Below, in pieces: positions 16,988-25,288 of a DNA stretch of 64,000 nt. Position 1 is the stretch's first letter. Each line of letters begins with the position of its first letter. The DNA comes from Agromyces protaetiae (lineage in GTDB: Bacteria > Actinomycetota > Actinomycetes > Actinomycetales > Microbacteriaceae): the NCBI RefSeq assembly GCF_030866785.1, contig NZ_CP133018.1:1922001-1986000 (forward strand), read 5' to 3'. The notes below the pieces were generated by a model. It was not told the DNA's origin and made no database searches. It was given only the letters and a program-made list of their open reading frames with translations. The translations under genes and the position numbers were made by a program.

Positions 16988-17638
16988 GTGGACGTCGTCA
17001 TTGCGAATCTGCCGCTCTATCTCGAGGGCTTCGGCGTGACGCTGCTGCTCCTGGGCGTCGGCGGCCTCGGCGCGCTCGTGCTCGGCATCATCGTCGCCGC
17101 GATGCGCATCTCGCCGATCGCGACCCTTCGCGGCATCGCCACGGTGTACACCGAGATCATCCGGAACACGCCGCTCACGCTCGTCGTGCTCTTCTCCGTC
17201 GTGATCGTGCCGCTGCTCGGCGTGCGCGTGCCCTTCATCCTCTCCGGCTTCATCGCGCTCGCGGTGTACACGTCGCCGTTCGTCGCCGAGGCCCTGCGTT
17301 CCGGCATCAACGGCGTGCCCATCGGGCAGGCTGAGGCCGCACGAAGCCTCGGACTCGGCTTCGGCGCCACGATCTCGCTGATCGTCTTCCCGCAGGCGTT
17401 CCGGATGACCATCCCGCCGCTCATCAACGTCTTCATCGCCCTCGCGAAGAACACCTCGGTCGTCGGTGGCGTCGGCTTCGTCGCCGAGTTGTTCGGCGTC
17501 GGGCGCACCCTGGCGAACGCGAACGGCAACGCCGTGATCGCGATCCTCATCGGGGTCGCGATCTTCTACCTCATCGTGACGGTGCCGCTCGGCTTCCTCG
17601 CGACCCAGCTCGAGCGGAAGTGGGTGGTGCAGCGATGA
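16988..17638 (+). CDS. gluC: Amino acid ABC transporter, permease 1
   Basis: A 216-residue inner-membrane permease with about five hydrophobic segments. The EAA loop that docks the ATPase is SGINGVPIGQAEAARSLGLGFGATISLIVFP (partly shown: EAARSLG at around residue 117). FRNTPL-like IIRNTPLTL near residue 57 is the conserved His/Glu/Arg permease signature. Start is GTG 16988 with ribosome site GAGAGGA. The stop overlaps the next gene's ATG (ATGA). Confidence 0.92.
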   Translation: MDVVIANLPLYLEGFGVTLLLLGVGGLGALVLGIIVAAMRISPIATLRGIATVYTEIIRNTPLTLVVLFSVVIVPLLGVRVPFILSGFIALAVYTSPFVAEALRSGINGVPIGQAEAARSLGLGFGATISLIVFPQAFRMTIPPLINVFIALAKNTSVVGGVGFVAELFGVGRTLANANGNAVIAILIGVAIFYLIVTVPLGFLATQLERKWVVQR

Positions 17639-18555
17639 GCGGCGCCGGTGTGCTCTTCGACGCGCCCGGTCCCCGCGCGCGCCGCCTCTCTGCGATCCTG
17701 TCGTGGATCAGCGGGGTGGTCCTCGTCGGCCTCGTCGGCTGGGGCATCGTCATCCTCAACACGCCGCGCGAATCCGGCGGCATCACGCTTCCTGGCATGT
17801 TCGACCCCAGCCGGTGGGACATCCTCGCGGACTCCGAGTTCTGGTCGTTCGTGATCTTCACTGGCGTGTGGAACACCCTCCGCGCCGCGCTGGTCGCGGC
17901 CGTGCTGGCGATCGCGCTCGGCGTCGTGCTCGCGCTCCTGCGCAGCTCCGCGATCGGCTGGATCCGGATCCCGACCGCGGTCCTGATCGAGTTCTTCCGC
18001 GGCATGCCGGTGCTGCTCATGATGCTCTTCATCCTGCTCGTCGCCGGCACCGGCCAGTACTGGGCGGTCGTCGCCGCACTCGCCGTCTACAACGGCGCGC
18101 TCATCGGCGAGGCGCTGCGCGCTGGCCTCGCGTCGCTGCCGCGCGGCCAGCGCGAGGCCGCGCTGAGCGTCGGCATGCGGCCGCTGCAGTCCAAGATGCT
18201 CGTCGAGTTCCCCCAGGCGTTCCGGCAGATGCTGCCGATCATCGTCGCGCAGCTCGTCGTCCTGCTCAAGGACACGTCACTCGGCTACATCGTCGGCTAC
18301 CAGGAGCTGCTCCGTGTCACGCTGAACAACCTCGGCAGCTTCTACGGCAACCGGTACCTGTTCACGCTGTGGTGCGTGGCCTTCGTGCTGTACCTGATCA
18401 TGAACCTCGCGCTGTCCTGGTTCGCACGCTGGCTCGCGAAGCGCGGCGACCGGCGGTTCCACCCCGGTAAGGCGACGGCGGCGGACGACCCGAGCCAGGC
18501 GATCCTGCTGGCCGATGCCACGGCCGAGGCTCAGGGCGAAGCGCGGCGCCGGTAG
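17635..18555 (+). CDS. gluD: Amino acid ABC transporter, permease 2
   Basis: A 306-residue permease, longer than gluC because of an N-terminal membrane anchor (residues 20-45) and a ~45-residue hydrophilic C-terminal tail. It carries the family signature EFFRGMPVLLMMLF (around residue 121) and the EAA loop SLPRGQREAALSVGM. Start ATG 17635 overlaps the gluC stop. The stop codon TAG at 18553 is also the first half of the predicted -10 hexamer for pheS. Confidence 0.92.
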   Translation: MSGAGVLFDAPGPRARRLSAILSWISGVVLVGLVGWGIVILNTPRESGGITLPGMFDPSRWDILADSEFWSFVIFTGVWNTLRAALVAAVLAIALGVVLALLRSSAIGWIRIPTAVLIEFFRGMPVLLMMLFILLVAGTGQYWAVVAALAVYNGALIGEALRAGLASLPRGQREAALSVGMRPLQSKMLVEFPQAFRQMLPIIVAQLVVLLKDTSLGYIVGYQELLRVTLNNLGSFYGNRYLFTLWCVAFVLYLIMNLALSWFARWLAKRGDRRFHPGKATAADDPSQAILLADATAEAQGEARRR

Positions 18556-18558
18556 ACT
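18553..18558 (+). promoter_or_regulatory. -10 element TAGACT for pheS, overlapping the gluD stop codon
   Basis: TAGACT begins with the TAG stop of gluD and ends 8 bases before the GTG start of pheS. This would give a leaderless or near-leaderless pheST mRNA independent of gluABCD. Confidence 0.5.
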
Positions 18559-18566
18559 CCTTCTTC

Positions 18567-19607
18567 GTGCCAGAAGACACCCAGATCACCGAGTCCGCGG
18601 TCGATGCGGCCGTCGGGGCGGCGCTCGCCGCCATCGCCGCGGCTGACGACTCCGCCGCGCTCAAGACGGTCCGCACCGAGCACACGGGCGAGAAGTCGGC
18701 GCTCGCGCAGCTGAACGCCCAGCTGCGCAACGTGCCGAACGAGCAGAAGGCCGCGCTCGGCAAGCTCGTCGGCGGCGCCCGTGGCCGTGTCAACCAGGCG
18801 TTCGCGGCACGCGAGGCCGAGATCGTCGAGGCCGAGGCCGAGGCGCGGCTCGCCGCCGAGGCGGTCGACGTGACCGCACTGCCGTCGCGGGTCACGACGG
18901 GGGCGAGGCATCCGCTCAGCCTCTTGCAGGACCGGGTCTCCGAGGTGTTCACCGGCATGGGCTGGGAGATCGCCGAAGGGCCCGAGGTCGAGAGCGAGTG
19001 GTTCAACTTCGACGCGCTGAACTTCGACGCCGACCACCCCGCCCGTGCGATGCAGGACACGTTCTTCATCGACCCGCCCGAGGCGCACCTCGTGCTTCGA
19101 ACGCACACGAGTCCCGTGCAGGTGCGCTCGATGCTCGACCGCGAGGTGCCGATCTACGTGCTCGCGCCCGGCCGCGTGTATCGCACCGACGAGTTCGATG
19201 CGACGCACCTGCCGGTGTTCATGCAGTTCGAGGGCCTGGCCGTCGACAAGGGCCTCACCATGGCCCACCTCAAGGGCACGCTCGACCACTTCGTGAAGGC
19301 GATCTTCGGCGACGAGGCGCAGGTGCGCCTGCGCCCGAGCTTCTTCCCGTTCACCGAGCCCAGCGCCGAGCTCGATTTCTGGCACCCCACGTTCAAGGGC
19401 GGCGCGCGCTGGATCGAATGGGGCGGCTGCGGCATGGTGCACCCCAACGTGCTCCGCTCGGCCGGCATCGATCCCGAGGTCTACTCGGGCTTCGCGTTCG
19501 GCATGGGCATCGAGCGCGGGTTGATGCTCCGCAACGACGTGCAGGACATGCGCGACATGGCCGAGGGCGATGTGCGCTTCTCGCAGCAGTTCGGAATGGT
19601 GGTCTAA
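18567..19607 (+). CDS. pheS: Phenylalanine--tRNA ligase alpha subunit
   Basis: A 346-residue class II aminoacyl-tRNA synthetase subunit. The N-terminal coiled coil (residues ~40-100) precedes the catalytic domain with motif 1 (HPLSLLQDRVSEVFTGMGW), motif 2 (RTHTSPVQVRSM ... APGRVYRTDEFDATHLPVFMQFEGL) and motif 3 (GFAFGMGIERGLMLRN). It forms an alpha2-beta2 tetramer with PheT and charges tRNA-Phe. Start codon GTG 18567; no ribosome site. pheT follows after 3 bases. Confidence 0.97.
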   Translation: MPEDTQITESAVDAAVGAALAAIAAADDSAALKTVRTEHTGEKSALAQLNAQLRNVPNEQKAALGKLVGGARGRVNQAFAAREAEIVEAEAEARLAAEAVDVTALPSRVTTGARHPLSLLQDRVSEVFTGMGWEIAEGPEVESEWFNFDALNFDADHPARAMQDTFFIDPPEAHLVLRTHTSPVQVRSMLDREVPIYVLAPGRVYRTDEFDATHLPVFMQFEGLAVDKGLTMAHLKGTLDHFVKAIFGDEAQVRLRPSFFPFTEPSAELDFWHPTFKGGARWIEWGGCGMVHPNVLRSAGIDPEVYSGFAFGMGIERGLMLRNDVQDMRDMAEGDVRFSQQFGMVV

Positions 19608-19610
19608 GTC

Positions 19611-22136
19611 ATGCGAGTACCTCTCAGCTGGCTCGCTGAATACGTCGAACTCGTTCCCGGCACGACGCCCGAAGACGTGCACGCCGCCCTCGTGAAGGTC
19701 GGCCTCGAAGAAGAAGACGTGCACACGTTCGAGCTGTCGGGCCCGATCGTCGTGGGCGAGGTGCTCGACTTCGTCGAGGAGCCGCAGTCCAACGGCAAGA
19801 CGATCCGCTGGTGCCAGGTCCGCGTCGCGCCCGACGGCGAACAGGCGGCCGACGGCGGCGACGCCGTGCACGGCATCGTGTGCGGGGCGCGCAACTTCTT
19901 CGTGGGCGACCAGGTCGTCGTGACGCTGCCGGGCGCGGTGCTGCCCGGCCCTTTCCCGATCGCCGCGCGCAAGACGTACGGCCACGTCTCCGACGGCATG
20001 ATCGCGTCGGCGCGTGAGCTCGGGCTGGGCGACGACCACGATGGCATCCTGCGGTTGTCGACGCTCGGCGTCGAGGCGCCGGTCGGCACCGACGCGATCG
20101 AGCTGCTCGGACTGAACGACGCGGCCGTCGAGATCAACGTGACGCCCGACCGTGGGTACGCGTTCTCGATCCGCGGGGTGGCCCGCGAATACGCGCACGC
20201 CACGGGCGCCGCGTTCCGCGACCCCGTCGCGCAGGCGGCGCCGGCCGAGACATCCGCCGACGCGTTCCCCGTGGCCATCGCCGACGACGCGCCCATCCGC
20301 GGCCGTGCCGGCTCGTCGGTCTTCGCGACGCGCGTCGTCCGCGGCGTCGACCCGTCGCGGCCCACGCCGCCGTGGATGGTCTCGCGCCTGAAGCTCGCCG
20401 GCATCCGCTCGCTGTCGCTGCTGGTCGACATCACCAACTACGTCATGCTCGAGACCGGTCAGCCGATCCACGGCTACGACCTCGACCGGCTGCGCGGCGG
20501 CATCGTCGTGCGCCGCGCACACGAGGGCGAGCGGCTCACCACGCTCGACGGCAAGGACCGCGCGCTCTCGACCGAGGACCTGCTGATCACCGACGACCGG
20601 GGCGGCATCGGCCTTGCGGGCGTCATGGGCGGCGCCGAGACCGAGATGAGCGGCGAGACCCGCAACGTGCTCATCGAGGCCGCGAACTTCGACCCCGTCT
20701 CGATCGCCCGCACCGCGCGCCGGCACAAGCTGCCGAGCGAGGCCTCGAAGCGGTACGAGCGCGGCGTCGACCCCGGCATCGCACCCGCGGCCGCTGCTCG
20801 CGTCGCCCAGCTCATGGCCGACCTCGCGGGCGGCACGCCCGACGACGGCGGCTCCCTCATCGCCGACGCAGCCGAGCGCGCCGCGATCCTGCTGCCGCAC
20901 GGCTACGCGTCGCAGCTCATCGGCATCGAGTACACCGAGACCGAGGTGCACGACGCCCTCGCCGAGATCGGCGGGCACGTCACCCGCACCGAGGCCGGGT
21001 TCGAGGTCGTGCCGCCGAGCTGGCGACCGGACCTCACCGGCAAGGCCGAGCTCGTCGAAGAGGTCGCGCGGCTCGTCGGCTACCACCGCATCCCGTCGGT
21101 GCTGCCCGTCGCGCCTCCCGGCCGCGGGCTCACCCGGTCGCAGCGGCTCAGGAAGCAGACCGCCGACGTGCTCGCCGCCGCCGGCGCGACCGAGATTCTC
21201 GCGTTCCCGTTCGTCAGCGACGAGGCGAACCAGCGGTACGGCAGCGTCGACGGCTCGCCCGTCGCGCAGATCAGGGTCGCGAACGCGATGGATGCCTCGG
21301 CGCCCTTCCTGCGCCGAACGCTGCTGCCCGGGCTCGTCGAGGTGGCGCGCCGCAACCTGTCCCGCGGATTCACCGACCTCGACCTGTTCGAGGTGGGGCT
21401 CGTGTTCCTGCCTGAGCGCGATCGCGACTACGGCTCGCCCGTGCTGCCGGCCGGTGGCGCGCTGCCCACCGCCGACGAGCTCGCGGCGCTGCAGGCCGGC
21501 ATCCCGCCGCAGCCGCGACACGCGGGCGTGCTGCTGCTCGGCAACGCCGTGCCCAAGGCCCCCGGGCAGGCGCCCGTCGCGGTCGGGCTCGCCGACGCGC
21601 TCGATCGGGTGCGTCAGATCGCGCTCGCGACGGGCGTCGAGATCGAGGTCGTGCAGGGGCGCCATGCCGCGCTGCACCCGGGCCGCACCGCCGAGCTGCG
21701 GGTCGGCGGTCGGGCCGTCGGGTTCGCGGGCGAGCTGCATCCGGCGATCGCCGAGGCGGCGGATCTGCCGCGTGTCGTCGCGATCGCCGAGCTCGACCTC
21801 GACGCCGTCATCGTCGCGGGCGACCGGCCCGTCGAGGCGCACGCGATCGCGACGTATCCCGCGGCCACGCAGGACCTGTCGCTCGTGGTGCCGCGGGAGA
21901 CGCCCGCCGGCGAGGTCCGTGCGGCCGTGGCCGAGGGTGCCGGCGAACTGCTCGAGCACATCCAGCTGGTCGACGACTACCGCGGTCAGGGGGTGCCGAC
22001 CGAGTCGAAGAGCCTGACCTTCGCGCTGCGCTTCCGCGCGCCCGACCGCACGCTCACGGCGGCCGAGGCATCCGAGGCCAAGCTCGCGGGCGCCGCAGTC
22101 GCGGCCGAACGGTTCGGCGCCGCCATCCGCGACTAG
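19611..22136 (+). CDS. pheT: Phenylalanine--tRNA ligase beta subunit
   Basis: An 841-residue subunit with the expected domain order: N-terminal MRVPLSWLAEYVEL, tRNA-binding OB domain (around residues 42-155), B3/B4 editing domain with LLVDITNYVMLETGQPIHGYDLDRL (around 265-290), B5 domain (around 410-480), catalytic-like core, and C-terminal ferredoxin-fold anticodon-binding domain (AHAIATYPAATQDLSLVV onward, around 743-840). The editing domain hydrolyses mischarged Tyr-tRNA-Phe. Ribosome site is not evident; it is probably coupled to pheS. Confidence 0.97.
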   Translation: MRVPLSWLAEYVELVPGTTPEDVHAALVKVGLEEEDVHTFELSGPIVVGEVLDFVEEPQSNGKTIRWCQVRVAPDGEQAADGGDAVHGIVCGARNFFVGDQVVVTLPGAVLPGPFPIAARKTYGHVSDGMIASARELGLGDDHDGILRLSTLGVEAPVGTDAIELLGLNDAAVEINVTPDRGYAFSIRGVAREYAHATGAAFRDPVAQAAPAETSADAFPVAIADDAPIRGRAGSSVFATRVVRGVDPSRPTPPWMVSRLKLAGIRSLSLLVDITNYVMLETGQPIHGYDLDRLRGGIVVRRAHEGERLTTLDGKDRALSTEDLLITDDRGGIGLAGVMGGAETEMSGETRNVLIEAANFDPVSIARTARRHKLPSEASKRYERGVDPGIAPAAAARVAQLMADLAGGTPDDGGSLIADAAERAAILLPHGYASQLIGIEYTETEVHDALAEIGGHVTRTEAGFEVVPPSWRPDLTGKAELVEEVARLVGYHRIPSVLPVAPPGRGLTRSQRLRKQTADVLAAAGATEILAFPFVSDEANQRYGSVDGSPVAQIRVANAMDASAPFLRRTLLPGLVEVARRNLSRGFTDLDLFEVGLVFLPERDRDYGSPVLPAGGALPTADELAALQAGIPPQPRHAGVLLLGNAVPKAPGQAPVAVGLADALDRVRQIALATGVEIEVVQGRHAALHPGRTAELRVGGRAVGFAGELHPAIAEAADLPRVVAIAELDLDAVIVAGDRPVEAHAIATYPAATQDLSLVVPRETPAGEVRAAVAEGAGELLEHIQLVDDYRGQGVPTESKSLTFALRFRAPDRTLTAAEASEAKLAGAAVAAERFGAAIRD

Positions 22137-22189
22137 CCGTACCCACCCACCCCGCCCGCCCCGCCCCCCCGCCCCGCCCCACCCCGATC

Positions 22190-22263
22190 GCCGAGTGATG
22201 ACGATTCGTGCCGCGAGTGCCGCCAGATCGTCATCACTCGGCGCAGATCGTCATCACTCGGCG
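22190..22263 (+). repeat. Inverted-repeat element, copy 1 (arms GCCGAGTGATGACGA)
   Basis: Arm 1 GCCGAGTGATGACGA (22190-22204) is inverted as TCGTCATCACTCGGC at 22228-22242 and again at 22248-22262. The 20-base segment around the last two arms is an exact tandem duplicate (22224-22243, 22244-22263). Arm offsets of +38 and +58 bases are the same in the second copy at 58.9 kb. The element lies between pheT and the DUF1801 gene and is followed by a G-rich tandem repeat. Confidence 0.9.
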
Positions 22264-22275
22264 GGGGAACGTGAG

Positions 22276-22361
22276 GGTGGGACGGGTCGGGGTGGGACGG
22301 GTCGGGTGGGACGGGTCGGGTGGGACGGGTCGGGTGGGACGGGTCGGGGTGGGACGGGTCA
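22276..22361 (+). repeat. G-rich minisatellite, six copies of a 14-base unit
   Basis: The unit GGTGGGACGGGTCG is repeated six times, some copies separated by an extra G, and is followed by degenerate copies to about 22395. All G-runs are on the + strand (coding strand of the next gene) and have potential for G-quadruplexes. A C-rich tract (22141-22185) lies on the other side of the inverted-repeat element. Confidence 0.9.
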
Positions 22362-22403
22362 GGGTGAGGCGGGCGGGGGTGTCGGGCGGTCGGTCGAGGC
22401 GAG

Positions 22404-22409
22404 TACGCT
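22404..22409 (+). promoter_or_regulatory. -10 element TACGCT of a predicted leaderless transcript (DUF1801 gene)
   Basis: TACGCT ends 7 bases before ATG 22417, directly after the G-rich minisatellite. No ribosome site. Confidence 0.4.
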
Positions 22410-22416
22410 CGGGCGC

Positions 22417-22830
22417 ATGAGCGACGTCAAGACGCATCCCACCGGGGAATCGGTGGCCGAGTTCCTGGCGAGGGCCGAACCCGCGGGGCGACGCGAAGAC
22501 GGATTCGTGCTGCGCGAGCTCTTCGACCGGGTCACGGGGACCGACGCCGTCATGTGGGGCCCGACGATGGTCGGCTACGGGCTCGAGCACTACCGCTATG
22601 AGTCCGGTCGCGAGGGCGACACGATGATCGTCGGCTTCTCGCCGCGCAAGGCCTCGATGTCGATCTACGGGCTGCAACTGCCCGGCGTGCCCGAGTCGGC
22701 CGAGCTCATCGACCGACTCGGCAAGGTCAAAGTCGGCGTCTCCTGCATCTGGGTCGGCCGGCTCTCGACCATCGATCTCGGCACGCTCGAGTCGCTCGTC
22801 GACCTCGCGTGGGTGCACGCGCGCGGCTGA
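22417..22830 (+). CDS. DUF1801-domain protein
   Basis: A 137-residue cytoplasmic protein of the DUF1801 (YdhG-like) family. Conserved features are a helical N-terminus (SVAEFLARAEPAGRREDGFVLRELF), MWGPTMVGYGLEHYRYESG in the middle and GKVKVGVSCIWVGRLSTIDLGTLESLV at the end. The function is unknown; the fold is seen in small proteins often near regulators or repair genes. Start ATG 22417 is chosen because residues encoded upstream come from the repeat tract. The gene follows a repeat element and is probably monocistronic. Confidence 0.85.
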   Translation: MSDVKTHPTGESVAEFLARAEPAGRREDGFVLRELFDRVTGTDAVMWGPTMVGYGLEHYRYESGREGDTMIVGFSPRKASMSIYGLQLPGVPESAELIDRLGKVKVGVSCIWVGRLSTIDLGTLESLVDLAWVHARG

Positions 22831-22885
22831 GGCATCCGCTGCCCGTGTCGATGACGTGCGGGCACGCCCCGCGGTCGCCGCCGGT

Positions 22886-22915
22886 TTGCGACCGAGCCGG
22901 GCGCGCCGATACAGT
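22886..22915 (+). promoter_or_regulatory. Promoter of the arg leader: TTGCGA -18- TACAGT
   Basis: TTGCGA at 22886-22891 and TACAGT at 22910-22915 are spaced 18 bases apart. The -10 ends 7 bases before ATG 22923, so the transcript would begin at or near the first codon of the small Arg-rich ORF. It is among the best promoter matches in this window. Confidence 0.55.
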
Positions 22916-22922
22916 GCCACAC

Positions 22923-23030
22923 ATGACCGCTGTCCGGGACGCCCGCCACGCACGCGACTCGCGTGCCGGTGTCGCGCGCGCCCGACGGCGTGGCGAGCGC
23001 CGAATCCAGGCGACCCCGCACGCTGCGTGA
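22923..23030 (+). CDS. Putative Arg-rich leader peptide of the arginine operon
   Basis: A 35-codon ORF with 10 Arg codons, including three in a row (residues 21-23) and pairs nearby; two are the rarer CGA. It starts at the ATG placed for leaderless translation and ends at TGA 23028-23030, 61 bases before argC. Its last codons overlap a nested hairpin (23009-23052) whose loop holds the stop codon. The arrangement is what one expects of a ribosome-mediated attenuator sensing arginyl-tRNA. Caution: Arg-rich short ORFs arise often by chance in high-GC DNA, so the promoter, position and hairpin carry the argument, not the composition alone. No homologue is known to me. Confidence 0.5.
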   Translation: MTAVRDARHARDSRAGVARARRRGERRIQATPHAA

Positions 23031-23052
23031 GCAGCGCGATACGGGCGTCGCC
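23009..23052 (+). promoter_or_regulatory. Nested hairpin between leader ORF and argC (possible attenuator)
   Basis: Outer stem GGCGACCCCG (23009-23018) pairs with CGGGCGTCGCC (23042-23052) with one bulged base. The inner stem is CGCTGC/GCAGCG (23021-23026, 23031-23036) closed by the GNRA-type tetraloop GTGA, which contains the leader's TGA stop. A ribosome on the last leader codons would open the left arms. No U-tract follows. Confidence 0.5.
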
Positions 23053-23091
23053 GGTTCCGACCACTCGTCCGCATCGTCCTAAGGTTGAAGC

Positions 23092-24135
23092 ATGACCTAC
23101 TCCGTCGCCGTCTCCGGCGCTTCCGGCTACGCCGGTGGAGAGATCCTCAGACTCATCGCCGACCACCCCGAGTTCGAGGTGCGCACCGTCACGGCGCACT
23201 CGAACGCCGGTCAACCGCTGATCGCGGTGCAGCCGCATCTGCGCACGTACACGCACTTGACCCTCCGCGAGACCACGCCGGAGGTGCTCGCCGGGCATGA
23301 CCTCGTGTTCCTCGCGCTGCCGCACGGCGCCTCCGGCGCGGTCGCGGCCGAGCTGTCCGAGGACACACTCGTGATCGACTGCGGCGCCGACCACCGGCTC
23401 GAAGACCCGGCCGACTGGGCGGCCTTCTACGGCGCCGGCCACCACGGCGCCTGGGCCTACGGCGTACCCGAGCTGCCGCGACTGTCCGGCACGCAACGCG
23501 ACCGGCTCGCGAAGACGCGTCGCATCGCCGCCCCCGGCTGCAACGCCTCGACCGTCGCGCTCTCGCTCGCTCCGGGCATCCGCGCGGGCGTCATCGAGGA
23601 GCAAGACCTGGTCTCGGTGCTCGCGGTCGGCCCCTCCGGCGCCGGCAAGAGCCTGAAGGCGCACCTCCTGGCCTCCGAGATCCTCGGTTCCGCGAACCCG
23701 TACTCGGTCGGCGGCATGCACCGGCACATCCCCGAGATCCAGCAAGCGCTGCGGTGGGCGGGGGCCGACCGGCCCACGATCTCGTTCACGCCCGTGATCG
23801 TGCCCATGTCGCGCGGGATCCTCGCGACGTCGACGGCACGCATCGTGCCGGGTACGGATGCCTCGGCGGTCCGCGCGGCCTGGGAAGACGCCTACGCGGG
23901 GGAGCGCTTCGTGCAGCTGCTTCCCGATGGGCAGTTCCCGCGCACGGCCGACGTGCTCGGTGCCAACACCGCGCTCATGGGCCTCGCCGTCGACGAGCGC
24001 GCCGGCCGGGTCGTCGTGGTCACCGCCGTCGACAACCTCGTGAAGGGCACCGCGGGTGCGGCCATCCAGTCCGCCAACATCGCCCTCGGCCTCACCGAAT
24101 CGACGGGTCTGCCCGTGAATGGAGTCGCCCCGTGA
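23092..24135 (+). CDS. argC: N-acetyl-gamma-glutamyl-phosphate reductase
   Basis: A 347-residue NADPH-dependent reductase, third step of arginine synthesis. The Rossmann motif [15 protein letters not shown] is at the N-terminus, the catalytic Cys is C150 in APGCNAS, and the conserved His lies in [15 protein letters not shown] at 23081-23084 may be the ribosome site (7 bases before ATG); the overlapping TAAGGT (23080-23085) could alternatively be a -10. First gene of argCJBDFH; its stop overlaps the argJ GTG. Confidence 0.97.
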   Translation: MTYSVAVSGASGYAGGEILRLIADHPEFEVRTVTAHSNAGQPLIAVQPHLRTYTHLTLRETTPEVLAGHDLVFLALPHGASGAVAAELSEDTLVIDCGADHRLEDPADWAAFYGAGHHGAWAYGVPELPRLSGTQRDRLAKTRRIAAPGCNASTVALSLAPGIRAGVIEEQDLVSVLAVGPSGAGKSLKAHLLASEILGSANPYSVGGMHRHIPEIQQALRWAGADRPTISFTPVIVPMSRGILATSTARIVPGTDASAVRAAWEDAYAGERFVQLLPDGQFPRTADVLGANTALMGLAVDERAGRVVVVTAVDNLVKGTAGAAIQSANIALGLTESTGLPVNGVAP

Positions 24136-25283
24136 CCGTCACCGCCCCAGCCGGCTTCGACGCGGCCGGCATCGCCGCGGGCCTGAAGCGCTCCGGCGCG
24201 CTCGACCTCGCGGTCGTCGTGAACCGTGGACCGTTGCTCGCGGCCGCCGCGGTGTTCACCAAGAACCGTGCGATGGCGAACCCGATCATCTGGTCGAAGC
24301 AGGCGATCCTCGACGGCGTCGTGAGCGCGGTCGTGCTGAACTCGGGGGGCGCGAACTGCTTCACCGGGCCCGAGGGGTTCCAGGTCACGCATCGCACGGC
24401 CGAGGCCGCGGCCTCGGCACTCGGCACCTCGGCGGGCGACGTGCTCGTCTGCTCGACGGGGCTCATCGGCGACCAGCTCGACGGCGAGATCCTCGAGGAG
24501 GGCGTGCTCTCGGCCGTGAACCGGCTGTCCGCCGGCGGCGGCGAAGACGCAGCACGCGCGATCATGACCACCGACACCACGCCGAAGACCGTGATCGTCG
24601 ACGGTGCCGGGTGGCGCATCGGCGGCATGGCCAAAGGTGCGGGCATGCTCGCCCCCGGACTCGCGACCATGCTCGTCGTGCTCACGACCGACGCCGAGCT
24701 CGGTGCGGCGGAGCTCGACGCGGCGCTGCGCGAGGCGACCCGGATGACGTTCGACCGGCTCGACTCCGACGGCTGCATGTCGACGAACGACCAGGTCACA
24801 TTGCTCGCCAGCGGCGCCTCGGGTCTGCGTCCTACGGCCGAGGCGTTCACCGCGGCGCTGATCCGCGCGTGCGACGACCTCGCCGCGCAGCTGCAGGCCG
24901 ACGCCGAGGGCGCGAGCCACGACATCAGCATCGAGGTCGTGGGCGCGGTCACCGAAGACGACGCAGTCGAGGTCGGCCGCTCCGTCGCTCGGAACAACCT
25001 GTTCAAGGCCGCGATCTTCGGCAACGACCCCAACTGGGGCCGCGTCCTCGCCGCCATCGGCACCACCGCGGCCGAGTTCGATCCCTACCTCGTCGACGTG
25101 AGCATGAACGGCGTCCGCGTGTGTCACGCGGGACGGCCCGACCGGCCGAGGGACGAGGTGGACCTCTCGCCGCGCGAGACGACGGTCCGCATCGAGCTGC
25201 ATGCCGGCGAGGCATCCGCCACGATCCGCACCAACGATCTCACGCACGACTACGTGCACGAGAACAGCGCCTACGCGAGCTGA
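24132..25283 (+). CDS. argJ: Glutamate N-acetyltransferase/amino-acid acetyltransferase (ornithine acetyltransferase)
   Basis: A 383-residue, self-cleaving N-terminal-nucleophile enzyme. It transfers acetyl from N-acetylornithine to glutamate, recycling the acetyl group. The cleavage site is Ala-Thr in [11 protein letters not shown], giving a nucleophilic Thr179 on the beta chain. The oxyanion-hole region TTDTTPK and the C-terminal [18 protein letters not shown] are present. Start GTG 24132 overlaps the argC stop. Confidence 0.97.
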   Translation: MTVTAPAGFDAAGIAAGLKRSGALDLAVVVNRGPLLAAAAVFTKNRAMANPIIWSKQAILDGVVSAVVLNSGGANCFTGPEGFQVTHRTAEAAASALGTSAGDVLVCSTGLIGDQLDGEILEEGVLSAVNRLSAGGGEDAARAIMTTDTTPKTVIVDGAGWRIGGMAKGAGMLAPGLATMLVVLTTDAELGAAELDAALREATRMTFDRLDSDGCMSTNDQVTLLASGASGLRPTAEAFTAALIRACDDLAAQLQADAEGASHDISIEVVGAVTEDDAVEVGRSVARNNLFKAAIFGNDPNWGRVLAAIGTTAAEFDPYLVDVSMNGVRVCHAGRPDRPRDEVDLSPRETTVRIELHAGEASATIRTNDLTHDYVHENSAYAS

Positions 25284-25288
25284 GCGAG

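Noticed and set aside
18531..21959. 1142-residue open frame on the minus strand opposite pheS-pheT
   Set aside because: Long antisense frames are routine in GC-rich genes; the + strand encodes complete pheS and pheT, and the minus translation is low complexity with no family signature.
22276..22361. CRISPR or iteron origin in the G-rich array
   Set aside because: Units are 14 bases without spacers and no replication gene or DnaA boxes are near.
23080..23085. TAAGGT as the sole promoter -10 for leaderless argC
   Set aside because: Not excluded, but AAGG works equally as a ribosome site 7 bases before ATG and no -35 fits; the upstream promoter at 22886-22915 is better.
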